Below are positions 6,509-13,447 of a stretch of 13,447 nucleotides of DNA, in pieces. The stretch is from positions 1-13,447 of the forward strand of contig CANGMW010000036.1 of the NCBI GenBank assembly GCA_947454695.1. Reading direction: 5' to 3'. Positions within the stretch are counted from its first letter, which is position 1. The number at the start of each line of letters is the position of its first letter. The notes under the pieces are model-generated. The model was not told where the DNA came from and made no database searches. It saw nothing but the letters and a program-made list of their open reading frames with translations. The DNA comes from Comamonadaceae bacterium. GTDB taxonomy: Bacteria; Pseudomonadota; Gammaproteobacteria; Burkholderiales; Burkholderiaceae_C. The position numbers and the translations under genes are program-made.

Positions 6509-7888
6509 TCAAACCCGTTTGGCCAGTTCGCTGGCCATGCCGGTGTAACTCGCAGGCGTGAGGGCCAGCAGACGTTGCTTGTCAGCGGCTGGAATGTCCA
6601 GGGCTTCAATCAGTTGGTGCAGTGCTTGCGCTGTCACCGCTTGTCCGCGGGTGACGTCCTTGAGTTTTTCATACGCACCGGCCACACCATAGCGGCGCAT
6701 CACGGTTTGAATCGGCTCGGCCAGCACTTCCCAGGCTTTGTCCAGATCGGCCGCAATGGCTTCACCATTGAGCTCGAGCTTGCCCAGACCGGCCGCCAGC
6801 GATTGGTAGGCCAGCAACGAGTAACCCAGCGCCACGCCCATATTGCGCAGCACGGTGGAGTCACTCAAGTCGCGCTGCCAGCGTGAGATGGGTAATTTTT
6901 CGCTCAAGTGGCGCAACAAGGCATTGGCCAGGCCCAGGTTGCCTTCCGCATTTTCAAAGTCGATCGGATTGACCTTGTGCGGCATGGTGGAAGAACCGAT
7001 TTCCCCGGCTTTGAGCCGCTGCTTGAAATAGCCCAAAGACACATAGCCCCAGATGTCGCGCGAGAGGTCGATCAGGATGGTGTTGGCACGCGCCACCGCA
7101 TCAAACAGTTCGGCCATGTAGTCGTGCGGTTCAATCTGGATGCTGAAAGGTTGGAAATTCAAGCCCAGGCCAAGCGGTTCGGGGGTTTCCACCACGCGGC
7201 GGGAGAACGCTTCCCAATTAAAGTCCGGCCAGGCCGACAAGTGGGCGTTGTAATTGCCCACGGCGCCATTCATCTTGGCGAGAATTTTCACCGCTGCGAT
7301 GCGATCGCAGGCCGCTTGCAGGCGCACCACCACATTGGCAATCTCCTTGCCCACCGTGGTCGGGCTGGCAGTTTGTCCGTGGGTGCGGCTGAGCATGGCG
7401 GTGTCGGCATAGGCATGGGCCATGTCGCGCAGTTTGAGCAAAATTTTGTCCAGCGCCGGCAGTACCGCCACGTCGCGAGCCGAGCGCAATTGCAGGCCAT
7501 GGCTGGTGTTGTTGATGTCTTCGCTGGTACAGGCAAAGTGTACAAACTCGCTGGCGTTTTGCAGTTCGGGCCGGGCCTCGAATTTGGACTTCATCCAGTA
7601 CTCGACCGCCTTGACGTCATGGTTGGTGGTTTTTTCAATCTCTTTGATGGCATTGCCGTCGGCTTCAGAAAAATTCTTGACCAGGCTGAGCAAGTAGGTG
7701 CGTGCGCCTGCCGACAAAGGCTTGAATTCTTGGAATCCCGCATCGCTCAGCGCGATGAACCAAGCCACCTCCACCTGAACGCGGCGATGCATGAAGCCTT
7801 GCTCGCTCATGAGCGGACGCAGTGCGGTGAGTTTGCTGGCGTAGCGGCCATCCAGCGGCGAGAGGGCGGAAATGGTGGAGAAAGACAT
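6509..7888 (-). CDS. purB: Adenylosuccinate lyase
   Basis: PurB catalyses two fumarate-releasing steps in purine synthesis: SAICAR to AICAR, and adenylosuccinate to AMP. It acts in the cytoplasm as a homotetramer. The 459 residues match the E. coli-type enzyme. Visible landmarks are the N-terminal SALSPLDGRY (7-16), KTTNHDVKAVEYW (86-98), SRTHGQTASPTT with His170 (equivalent to catalytic His171 of E. coli), and the flexible signature loop GSSTMPHKVNP (298-308) carrying the catalytic Ser region. The conserved N-terminus fixes the ATG at 7888. The usual ribosome site is missing: AGGGG lies only 1 nt before the ATG, and a TACAAT -10-like hexamer is 6 nt upstream, which would give a leaderless message. 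It is the first gene of a purB-yaeQ unit and divergent from the GST gene. Confidence 0.98.
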   Translation of the reverse strand: MSFSTISALSPLDGRYASKLTALRPLMSEQGFMHRRVQVEVAWFIALSDAGFQEFKPLSAGARTYLLSLVKNFSEADGNAIKEIEKTTNHDVKAVEYWMKSKFEARPELQNASEFVHFACTSEDINNTSHGLQLRSARDVAVLPALDKILLKLRDMAHAYADTAMLSRTHGQTASPTTVGKEIANVVVRLQAACDRIAAVKILAKMNGAVGNYNAHLSAWPDFNWEAFSRRVVETPEPLGLGLNFQPFSIQIEPHDYMAELFDAVARANTILIDLSRDIWGYVSLGYFKQRLKAGEIGSSTMPHKVNPIDFENAEGNLGLANALLRHLSEKLPISRWQRDLSDSTVLRNMGVALGYSLLAYQSLAAGLGKLELNGEAIAADLDKAWEVLAEPIQTVMRRYGVAGAYEKLKDVTRGQAVTAQALHQLIEALDIPAADKQRLLALTPASYTGMASELAKRV

Positions 7889-7894
7889 GCCCCT

Positions 7895-7900
7895 ATTGTA
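7895..7900 (-). promoter_or_regulatory. Candidate -10 element for purB
   Basis: On the minus strand TACAAT occupies 7900-7895, close to the sigma-70 -10 consensus. Initiation about 7 nt downstream would fall at or next to the A of the purB ATG (7888), giving a leaderless transcript. No good -35 element is found at 16-18 nt spacing, so another promoter further upstream cannot be excluded. Confidence 0.35.
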
Positions 7901-7930
7901 GATTGCTGTGTGTAAATTGGCGAAAACGCA

Positions 7931-7949
7931 AATCGAGCACGTGTCGATT
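7931..7949. promoter_or_regulatory. 19-bp dyad between purB and the GST gene
   Basis: AATCGA (7931-7936) and TCGATT (7944-7949) form a 6-bp inverted repeat around a 7-nt centre that itself includes CACGTG (7938-7943). It lies in the 95-nt divergent intergenic region, 3 nt upstream of a TAGAAT -10-like hexamer on the plus strand (7952-7957) and about 31 nt upstream of the candidate purB -10 on the other strand. The position suits an operator affecting one or both genes. The regulator is unknown. Confidence 0.35.
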
Positions 7950-7983
7950 GTTAGAATCAGATTTACATCACTAAACGCCCGAC

Positions 7984-8598
7984 ATGAAACTTATTGGATC
8001 CACCGCCAGCCCCTACGTTCGAAAAGTCCGTATCGTCATGGCAGAGAAGAAGCTGGAATACAACTTCGTGCTGGACGATGTCTGGTCTGACACCACGTCC
8101 ATCAGCCAGTCCAATCCGCTGGGAAAAGTGCCGTGCCTGATCATGGAAGGCGGCGAGGCCTTGTTCGATTCGCGCGTGATCGTGGAGTATTTGGACACCT
8201 TGTCCCCAGTGGGCAAACTCATTCCAAGTTCAGGTCGCGATCGTGCCGAAGCTAAAACATGGGAGGCATTGGCCGATGGCGTGAACGATGCCGCCCTTTT
8301 GGCTCGCATGGAAGCCGTTTGGCCCAAACGCACCCAAGAACAGCGCAGTCAGGCTTGGATTGATCGACAGATCGCAAAAATCAAAATCAGTCTTCAAGCC
8401 ATGAGTGATGGCTTGGGTGACAAACCCTATTGCAGCGGCATTCACCTGAGCTTGTCTGACATCGCGGTGGGTTGTGCCTTGGACTATTTGGCGTTTCGTT
8501 TTCCGCAAATCAACTGGCGCGACGACCATGACAATTTGGCGCGCTTGCTCGACAAACTGTCGCAACGCCCCAGCTTTATTGAAACCGCACCAGTTTGA
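7984..8598 (+). CDS. Glutathione S-transferase family protein
   Basis: A 204-residue cytosolic protein with the two-domain GST layout. The N-terminal thioredoxin-like domain (about 1-75) shows SPYVRKVRIVM (9-19), the NPLGKVPCL segment with the cis-proline Pro50 (44-52), and the glutathione gamma-glutamyl contact Asp62-Ser63 in LFDSRVIVEYLD. The C-terminal helical domain includes LSLSDIAVGCALDYLAFRFP, the N-capping/hydrophobic staple region. Ser9 could be the thiol-activating residue, as in small bacterial GSTs such as YibF, which it resembles in length. The substrate is unknown. The ATG at 7984 gives the full domain but has no strong ribosome site. It is divergent from purB and 87 nt upstream of the di-iron protein gene, with no terminator between them. 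Confidence 0.92.
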   Translation: MKLIGSTASPYVRKVRIVMAEKKLEYNFVLDDVWSDTTSISQSNPLGKVPCLIMEGGEALFDSRVIVEYLDTLSPVGKLIPSSGRDRAEAKTWEALADGVNDAALLARMEAVWPKRTQEQRSQAWIDRQIAKIKISLQAMSDGLGDKPYCSGIHLSLSDIAVGCALDYLAFRFPQINWRDDHDNLARLLDKLSQRPSFIETAPV

Positions 8599-8685
8599 GG
8601 GCTTTGAGCCGGGTCGAGCGGCAAGCCGGTAGTCAAGCCACTGTCACGATGACGACGTAAAATTGTCGCAAAACGGAGGTGCGTC

Positions 8686-9549
8686 ATGCTTTACCCTGAA
8701 CTCTTCAAGCAACTGGAGTCCGTGCGCTGGGACATGGAAAAAGACATCCCGTGGGCGACGTTTGACGTGACCAAGTTGAGCGAGGAGCAAGCGCAAACCA
8801 TCAAGATGAACGCCATCACCGAGTGGGCTGCCTTGCCGGCGACAGAAATGTTTTTGCGCGACAACCGCGACGACAGCGATTTTTCTGCCTTCATGTCGAT
8901 TTGGTTTTTCGAAGAACAAAAGCATTCCTTGGTCCTGATGGAGTACCTGCGTCGCTTCCGGCCGGACCTGGTACCTACCGAGCAGGAGTTGCATGAAGTC
9001 CGCTTTGAGTTTGACCATGCGCCCGCACTCGAAACCTTGATGCTGCATTTTTGCGGTGAAATCCGCCTCAACCATTGGTACCGCCGTGCCGCTCAATGGC
9101 ACACCGAGCCGGTCATTCAGCACATCTACACCACCTTGAGCCAGGACGAGGCACGCCACGGCGGCGCTTATTTGAAATACATGCGCCGCGCCATTGGCAA
9201 GTTTGGTGTGGAGGCCAAGGTGGCCTTTGCCAAAGTTGGCGTGCTCATGGCCAGCGCGCGTCGTACCGCCCAAGCCTTGCACCCGACCAATTTGCATGTG
9301 AACAAATCCTTGTTCCCGCGTGACTCGATCCAAAGCCGATTGCCCAACCCGCAGTGGCTGGAGCATTGGCTGGACAAGCAAATCAACTTTGATGCAGTTT
9401 GGGAAACCAAAGTGGTTGACCGCATTCTGCATAACATGGGCTTGCTGTTGGGGCACAGTTTCAAGACAGTGCAAGAACTCAACCGTTATCGCAAAGAACT
9501 GGGCCAAGCGTCGGGCGCTGGCGAGGTTTTAGCGGCAAGTCCGGCCTGA
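8686..9549 (+). CDS. Ferritin-like di-iron protein, acyl-ACP desaturase-like
   Basis: A 287-residue soluble protein with the ligand pattern of a carboxylate-bridged di-iron four-helix bundle. Helix 1 has Glu46 in TEWAALPATEMF; helix 2 has EEQKH (Glu77, His80); helix 3 has Glu125 in CGEIRLNHWY; helix 4 has DEARH (Glu155, His158). The paired E-x-x-H motifs are those of the acyl-ACP desaturase/R2-like group, pointing to an O2-activating oxidase or desaturase more than to iron storage. The start is firm: GGAGGT (8675-8680) lies 5 nt before the ATG. The weak -10-like TAAAAT (8658-8663) upstream has no clear partner. It follows the GST gene and precedes rfaE2 by 43 nt on the same strand. The substrate and reaction are unknown, and the exact subfamily is my inference from motifs. 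Confidence 0.82.
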   Translation: MLYPELFKQLESVRWDMEKDIPWATFDVTKLSEEQAQTIKMNAITEWAALPATEMFLRDNRDDSDFSAFMSIWFFEEQKHSLVLMEYLRRFRPDLVPTEQELHEVRFEFDHAPALETLMLHFCGEIRLNHWYRRAAQWHTEPVIQHIYTTLSQDEARHGGAYLKYMRRAIGKFGVEAKVAFAKVGVLMASARRTAQALHPTNLHVNKSLFPRDSIQSRLPNPQWLEHWLDKQINFDAVWETKVVDRILHNMGLLLGHSFKTVQELNRYRKELGQASGAGEVLAASPA

Positions 9550-9592
9550 GTTCACTCGCCCACTACAAGCCCGCCCTGGCCTGGACACACGC

Positions 9593-10093
9593 ATGACGCA
9601 CGCACCGCAGGGACTGCCGTCTTTCTTTGACAAACTGTGCCCGCGTTCAGAGGTGGCTGCGCGCGTGGAAGCCATGGCGCGTCCCTTGGTTTTTACCAAC
9701 GGTGTTTTTGATGTGATGCACCGCGGACACGCCGTGTATTTGGCGCAAGCCCGGGCGTTGGGTGCCAGCCTGGTGGTTGCGCTCAACACCGACGCGTCCG
9801 CCAAGCGTTTGGGTAAAGGCCCCGACCGCCCGTTGAACAACGAAACAGACCGCGCACTCTTGATGGCTGCATTAGGTTGCGTGGACTTGGTGACCTGGTT
9901 TGACGAGGACACCCCGCTGCAACTCATCGCCGACATCCGCCCCGACATTCTGGTCAAGGGGGGTGATTACGACATGAACAAACTCCCCGAAACCGCGCTG
10001 GTCCACACGTGGGGCGGTCGTGCCCTGGCTTTGCCTTTTGTTCAGGGTTACTCCACCACCGCCTTGGTCAAGAAAATTCGCGCTCAGCCCTGA
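9593..10093 (+). CDS. rfaE2: D-glycero-beta-D-manno-heptose 1-phosphate adenylyltransferase
   Basis: Transfers AMP from ATP to heptose 1-phosphate, giving ADP-heptose for the inner core of LPS. In E. coli this is the C-terminal half of HldE; here it is a separate 166-residue enzyme (also called HldC), as is usual in Betaproteobacteria, so a separate kinase (RfaE1/HldA) should be elsewhere. The nucleotidyltransferase signature is present: FTNGVFDVMHRGH with the HxGH motif His43-Arg-Gly-His46; LVKGGDYD follows, and the C-terminal GYSTTALVKKIR (152-163) carries the STT motif. The ATG at 9593 has no clear ribosome site and lies 43 nt after the di-iron gene. The last 10 nt overlap the end of glnE, tail to tail. 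Confidence 0.95.
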   Translation: MTHAPQGLPSFFDKLCPRSEVAARVEAMARPLVFTNGVFDVMHRGHAVYLAQARALGASLVVALNTDASAKRLGKGPDRPLNNETDRALLMAALGCVDLVTWFDEDTPLQLIADIRPDILVKGGDYDMNKLPETALVHTWGGRALALPFVQGYSTTALVKKIRAQP

Positions 10094-12891
10094 GCCGTCG
10101 GCTCTGGGCCAAAGACACAAGCCCACAGCGTCTCAATCGCTTGTCGTTGTGCGGTGAGCTCTTGCATACCAACTTGTGTGGGACCTTCGTTCAAGCGGGC
10201 CTGATGTTGCACGCGACGCAGTTCGCGGTAAGCGTCGGCCGCAGATTCGCCCACCCTATCTGGCAAGAGCCCTTCGGACTGTGCCGCTTGGAGTAAAGCG
10301 ATGTTGCCGATATTGCGCACCAGGGCCGGATGCTTGACGCCTTGCGACAAGACCAGGTATTGCACGGCAAACTCGGCGTCCACCATGCCCCCCACGCTGT
10401 GCTTCACATCGAAGCGGTCTGTAGGTATGCGGTGGGCTTGGCGTACTTTGAGCCGCATGTTCATGATCTCTTCGCGCAGACCCCGGGCATCGCGGTGGGC
10501 ACAGATCACCGATTGGCGCACGGCATCAAACCGGGTTTGCAATCCCGCGTCGCCCAAAACAAAGCGTGCGCGCGTCATGGCTTGGTGCTCCCAAGTCCAA
10601 GCGGTGTTGGAGCCACGCTGCTGCTGGTAGTTGGCGTAAGCTTCAAACGTGGTTACCAGCAGGCCGGAGCTGCCGTTGGGGCGCAAGGCGGTGTCAATGT
10701 CGTACAGGTCGCCTTCGCCGGTTTTGACGGTCAACCAGTTGATGAGTTTGCGAACCAGGGCGGCATAAACCTCAGGGGCGCGCTCATCGTCATCTTCGTA
10801 GACAAACACAATGTCCAGATCGCTGCCGTAGCCAAGTTCTTTGCCGCCGAGCTTGCCGTAGGCCATGATGGCGAATTGCGGATTCTCGCGGTGGCGGTTT
10901 TTCAGTCGATCCCAGCACCAGCGCGTGGTGATGCGCAACACGCTGTCGGCCAAGGCGCTGAGGTCATCGGCGACTTGTTCAACGCTCAAGGCGCCCTCTA
11001 AGTCGCGTACCAATGTCCTGAACACTTCCGCGTGATGGGCGCGGCGCAGCAGGTTGAGCAAGTTTTCGTCATCGTCTTCGGCACTGGCCTGAAGGGCTTG
11101 ACGGCGCTGATCGAGTTCGGCTTCAAACTCGGCGGCTACAAACCGCTCTTGCATCAGGTCAAGACTGGCCAGCTCGTCAATCACGCCGGGGTGCTGCATC
11201 AAATAGCGCGCAGGCCATTTGGCCGCACCCAAAATATGCAGCAGTCGCTCATGAACGGCAGGTCTCTCCAGCAACAAGGCCAGGTAGTTTTCCCGACGCA
11301 GCAAGGGTTCAATCCAGTCGGCCCAACGCATTGCACATGGTTCGCTCACCATGTCTTGTTTAACCCAAAGCGCCGTGCGTGCCACCAAACGAAACAGGCG
11401 TTGGCGCGACTCGTCGCGCAAGGCCATCACCCGCGGGTGCTCGCGCCACTGGGCAATGCGCTCGCGCAAAGCGGGGGGGAGTTCAAGCAGCAAGGCGTCA
11501 AAATCCGGCGCCGTTGTCGCAGCCGCCTCCTGCGACGTCGAGTTGCCACAGTGTTTACAAGACGCTTTCGCTGACTGCCCTAGCAAAGTGTCGAACTCGT
11601 GCGCGACGAATTCACGGTGTGCGTCCAGGCTGCTTAAGAAGCCACAGGTGTCGTCAAACCCCATTGATTTTGCAATCCAGTCCAGGTCCTGGTCTTGCGT
11701 GGGCAAAATGTGGGTCTGTTGGTCGTCCAGGTATTGGATGCGGTGCTCAACCTGGCGCAAAAAAACATAGGCTTTCGCCAGTGTTTGTGCTGTTGTCGAT
11801 GTCATGAGGCCGGCTTGCGCGAGCCGATCCAAAGCGCTGAGCGTGGGTCGGGTTCTGAGTTCCGGGAATTGGCCGCCGCGTACGACCTGCAACAACTGCA
11901 CGATGAATTCGATTTCCCGTATGCCGCCGCGAGACAGCTTCACATCATTGGTGCGCTCGGGATGTCCGGCACTGCGCCGCGCCGCATGTTCGCGGATTTG
12001 GCGGTGCAGTACGCGTAGCGCTTCAAAAACGCTGTAATCCAGATAGCGACGAAATACAAAAGGCACCACGATGCTTCGCAGCTCGGTGGTGGGGGCTGTC
12101 AAAGCAGGGCTAGCGGGTGCCACGATGCGGCATTTGAGCCAGGCAAAGCGCTCCCATTCGCGCCCCTGCACATGGAAGTATTCTTCCAGCGCATCCAGCG
12201 AGATAGCGCTGGGGCCCGAGTTGCCGTTGGGGCGCAAGGCCAAATCGACGCGGAACACAAACCCGTGCTCTGTGCTGTCACCTATCAAACTGTAGATGGC
12301 GCGCACCGCTTTGGCGAAGTATTCATGGTTGGAGATGCGCCCCCGGCCTTGCGCGTCACCTGCCGTTTCACCGTCCTGGTCGTACACATAAATCAGATCG
12401 ATGTCGCTGGAGACATTGAGCTCGCGCGAACCCAGCTTGCCCATACCCACCACCCATAATTTGGCGCGCGTGCCGTCAGGCGTGGTGGGCAAGCCGTGTA
12501 CCTTGTCCAATTCGTGCAATGCTTGAACGCACGCGTGGTCGAGTGCGAACTCTGCCAAGGACGTCATGGCCTGCATGATGTCCACGAGCGGTGCCGAGTC
12601 GTTGCAGTCAAGACAAAGCAGTCGCTCCACCACCAGCTGGCGCAAGATGCGCAGCGCAGCAGCAGTGTTATGTCCTGCTGAACACAGCGCAGCATAGGTT
12701 TGTTGCAATGCATCCGTGCCCGGGGTGCCTGCGGGCAGTAAATCAAGTAACTCGGGGTAACGGCGACGCACCCGTTGGGCGAAGCGTGAATGGTCGGCCG
12801 GCAAAGAGGGTCTGTCGGGTGCTTTCACGCGGACTTCGAACGCGCCCCTAGGGCTGTCTTTGGTCGGGGGAGATACACCATTGCGGTTCAT
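10084..12891 (-). CDS. glnE: Bifunctional glutamine synthetase adenylyltransferase/adenylyl-removing enzyme
   Basis: GlnE controls glutamine synthetase (GlnA): its C-terminal domain adenylylates a tyrosine on GlnA, and its N-terminal domain removes the AMP by phosphorolysis, under control of the PII protein and glutamine. At 935 residues it is full length (E. coli 946). Both nucleotidyltransferase-like domains have intact metal-binding aspartates: N-terminal GMGKLGSRELNVSSDIDL with Asp163 and Asp165, and C-terminal AYGKLGGKELGYGSDLDI with Asp691 and Asp693. Both also carry the downstream D-x-A-LRPNG motif (VDLALRPNG, IDTALRPNG). A Cys-Lys-His-Cys (445-448) sits in the variable linker between them. 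The ATG at 12891 has a modest GGA a few nt before it. The gene is divergent from the yhdP-like gene across only 28 nt and overlaps rfaE2 by 10 nt at the 3' end. Confidence 0.98.
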   Translation of the reverse strand: MNRNGVSPPTKDSPRGAFEVRVKAPDRPSLPADHSRFAQRVRRRYPELLDLLPAGTPGTDALQQTYAALCSAGHNTAAALRILRQLVVERLLCLDCNDSAPLVDIMQAMTSLAEFALDHACVQALHELDKVHGLPTTPDGTRAKLWVVGMGKLGSRELNVSSDIDLIYVYDQDGETAGDAQGRGRISNHEYFAKAVRAIYSLIGDSTEHGFVFRVDLALRPNGNSGPSAISLDALEEYFHVQGREWERFAWLKCRIVAPASPALTAPTTELRSIVVPFVFRRYLDYSVFEALRVLHRQIREHAARRSAGHPERTNDVKLSRGGIREIEFIVQLLQVVRGGQFPELRTRPTLSALDRLAQAGLMTSTTAQTLAKAYVFLRQVEHRIQYLDDQQTHILPTQDQDLDWIAKSMGFDDTCGFLSSLDAHREFVAHEFDTLLGQSAKASCKHCGNSTSQEAAATTAPDFDALLLELPPALRERIAQWREHPRVMALRDESRQRLFRLVARTALWVKQDMVSEPCAMRWADWIEPLLRRENYLALLLERPAVHERLLHILGAAKWPARYLMQHPGVIDELASLDLMQERFVAAEFEAELDQRRQALQASAEDDDENLLNLLRRAHHAEVFRTLVRDLEGALSVEQVADDLSALADSVLRITTRWCWDRLKNRHRENPQFAIMAYGKLGGKELGYGSDLDIVFVYEDDDERAPEVYAALVRKLINWLTVKTGEGDLYDIDTALRPNGSSGLLVTTFEAYANYQQQRGSNTAWTWEHQAMTRARFVLGDAGLQTRFDAVRQSVICAHRDARGLREEIMNMRLKVRQAHRIPTDRFDVKHSVGGMVDAEFAVQYLVLSQGVKHPALVRNIGNIALLQAAQSEGLLPDRVGESAADAYRELRRVQHQARLNEGPTQVGMQELTAQRQAIETLWACVFGPEPTAQG

Positions 12892-12919
12892 AATTCCAAT
12901 TGGGAGCTCAAATTCGACA

Positions 12920-13447
12920 ATGCCTGGTATTTCAAGTCACTCTTTACTGCTGCTTAAACCGTTTTCGCGTGCGATGCGGTGGGTGCTTTGGTTTGTGATC
13001 GGCGCATGGCTGATCTTCCTGAGCGCGATGGCTGTATTGCATTGGGTCATTGTGCCGCGAATTGGCGAATTGCGCCCTGAGCTTGAAATTCGCGCCTCAC
13101 AGGCATTGGGGATTCCCCTTCGTATCGGCAGCATCGAAGCGCGACCCGGTGGTATTTTCCCCAGCTTTCAACTCGACAACGTGCGTTTGTTGGATCCCGA
13201 TGGCCACGACGCCTTGCGCCTGCCGCGTGTCATGGCCACGGTCTCGCCGACCTCACTGTGGAACCTCGGTTTTGAGCATTTGTACATTGACAGCCCGCAA
13301 TTGCACATTCGGCGTACAGCGCAGGGACGGATTTATGTAGCCGGGTTGGATGTGAGTAAAGACCAAAACAGCGATGGTCGTGCGGCCGACTGGTTTTTCT
13401 CTCAGAATGAATTCGTCATTCAAAACGGCAGCGTCGATTGGACGGAT
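12920..13447 (+). CDS. yhdP: YhdP family AsmA-like envelope protein (5' part, cut by window end)
   Basis: The first 176 codons of a protein that continues past the window. Residues about 19-46 form one transmembrane anchor (MRWVLWFVIGAWLIFLSAMA and following), then the family N-terminus: PRIGELRPELEIRASQALG (46-64), PLRIGSIEARPGG, and LYIDSPQLHIRR. This matches the TIGR02099/YhdP group, very large AsmA-like proteins anchored in the inner membrane and reaching through the periplasm; in E. coli YhdP acts with TamB and YdbH in moving phospholipids to the outer membrane. The ATG at 12920 is the first in frame after the glnE start region; GGGAG is 13 nt upstream, rather far, so the ATG at 12974 (Met19) is possible, though it would shorten the segment before the anchor. 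The glnE/yhdP divergent arrangement is familiar in related genomes, from memory. Confidence 0.88.
   Translation, partial: MPGISSHSLLLLKPFSRAMRWVLWFVIGAWLIFLSAMAVLHWVIVPRIGELRPELEIRASQALGIPLRIGSIEARPGGIFPSFQLDNVRLLDPDGHDALRLPRVMATVSPTSLWNLGFEHLYIDSPQLHIRRTAQGRIYVAGLDVSKDQNSDGRAADWFFSQNEFVIQNGSVDWTD

Noticed and set aside
6493..6609. N-terminal extension of the YaeQ frame
   Set aside because: The extension overlaps the 3' end of purB in another frame and is not part of the family; the conserved N-terminus begins at the ATG at 6492.
6908..7915. Long open frame of 335 codons on the + strand
   Set aside because: It lies antisense to purB, whose protein is unmistakable. The translation shows no family likeness; it is a coding shadow of the real gene.
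8644..9507. Open frame of 287 codons on the minus strand
   Set aside because: Antisense to the di-iron protein gene, which has a strong ribosome site and complete ligand motifs. The antisense product has no recognisable motif.
1..13447. Search for tRNA, rRNA, CRISPR repeats, insertion sequences and riboswitches
   Set aside because: No spaced direct repeats, terminal inverted repeats, transposase-like frames or recognisable RNA cores were seen by eye; a covariance-model search was not possible here.

Overview
The window looks like core chromosome of a Betaproteobacterium of the order Burkholderiales, most likely Comamonadaceae-like (Rhodoferax/Limnohabitans/Polaromonas type). This rests on protein resemblance: a DUF3717-containing protein, a stand-alone heptose-1-phosphate adenylyltransferase instead of the fused HldE, the glnE/yhdP divergent pair, and moderately GC-rich coding sequence throughout. 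I see no rRNA, tRNA, insertion sequence, integrase, CRISPR array or plasmid/phage replication module. The window is almost fully coding; the longest gene-free stretch is about 170 bases.

Layout. 1-32 may hold the last codons of an upstream + strand gene. 98-2035 (minus) is a two-gene unit: a GDSL/SGNH esterase lipoprotein followed by an OmpW-family outer-membrane protein, closed by a clear intrinsic terminator. 2205-2696 (minus) is moaC (molybdenum cofactor). Divergent from it, 2740-5060 (+) carries a TfpX/TfpZ-type pilin accessory membrane protein whose stop overlaps the TTG start of a BepA/YfgC-like M48 metalloprotease. 5028-5393 (minus) is a small four-helix membrane protein of the 'phage holin' PF04020 family, overlapping the protease gene tail to tail. 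5479-5883 (+) is a small DUF3717+DUF1289 protein. 5932-7888 (minus) is a purB-yaeQ operon. 7984-10093 (+) has a GST-family protein, a ferritin-like di-iron protein and rfaE2 (hldC). 10084-12891 (minus) is full-length glnE, and 12920 to the window end (+) is the start of a yhdP-type AsmA-like envelope protein.

How it fits together. This is mostly housekeeping: purine synthesis (purB), nitrogen control (glnE), cofactor synthesis (moaC) and LPS heptose supply (rfaE2). Several genes concern the envelope: OmpW, the esterase lipoprotein, BepA-like protease, YhdP-like protein, holin-family protein and pilin accessory protein. I found no convincing new multi-gene defence or mobile system. The items most worth a second look are the esterase lipoprotein-OmpW pair, the pilin accessory protein coupled to a BepA-like protease with no pilin nearby, the DUF3717-DUF1289 fusion, the unassigned di-iron protein, and a dyad plus a possible leaderless promoter between purB and the GST gene.
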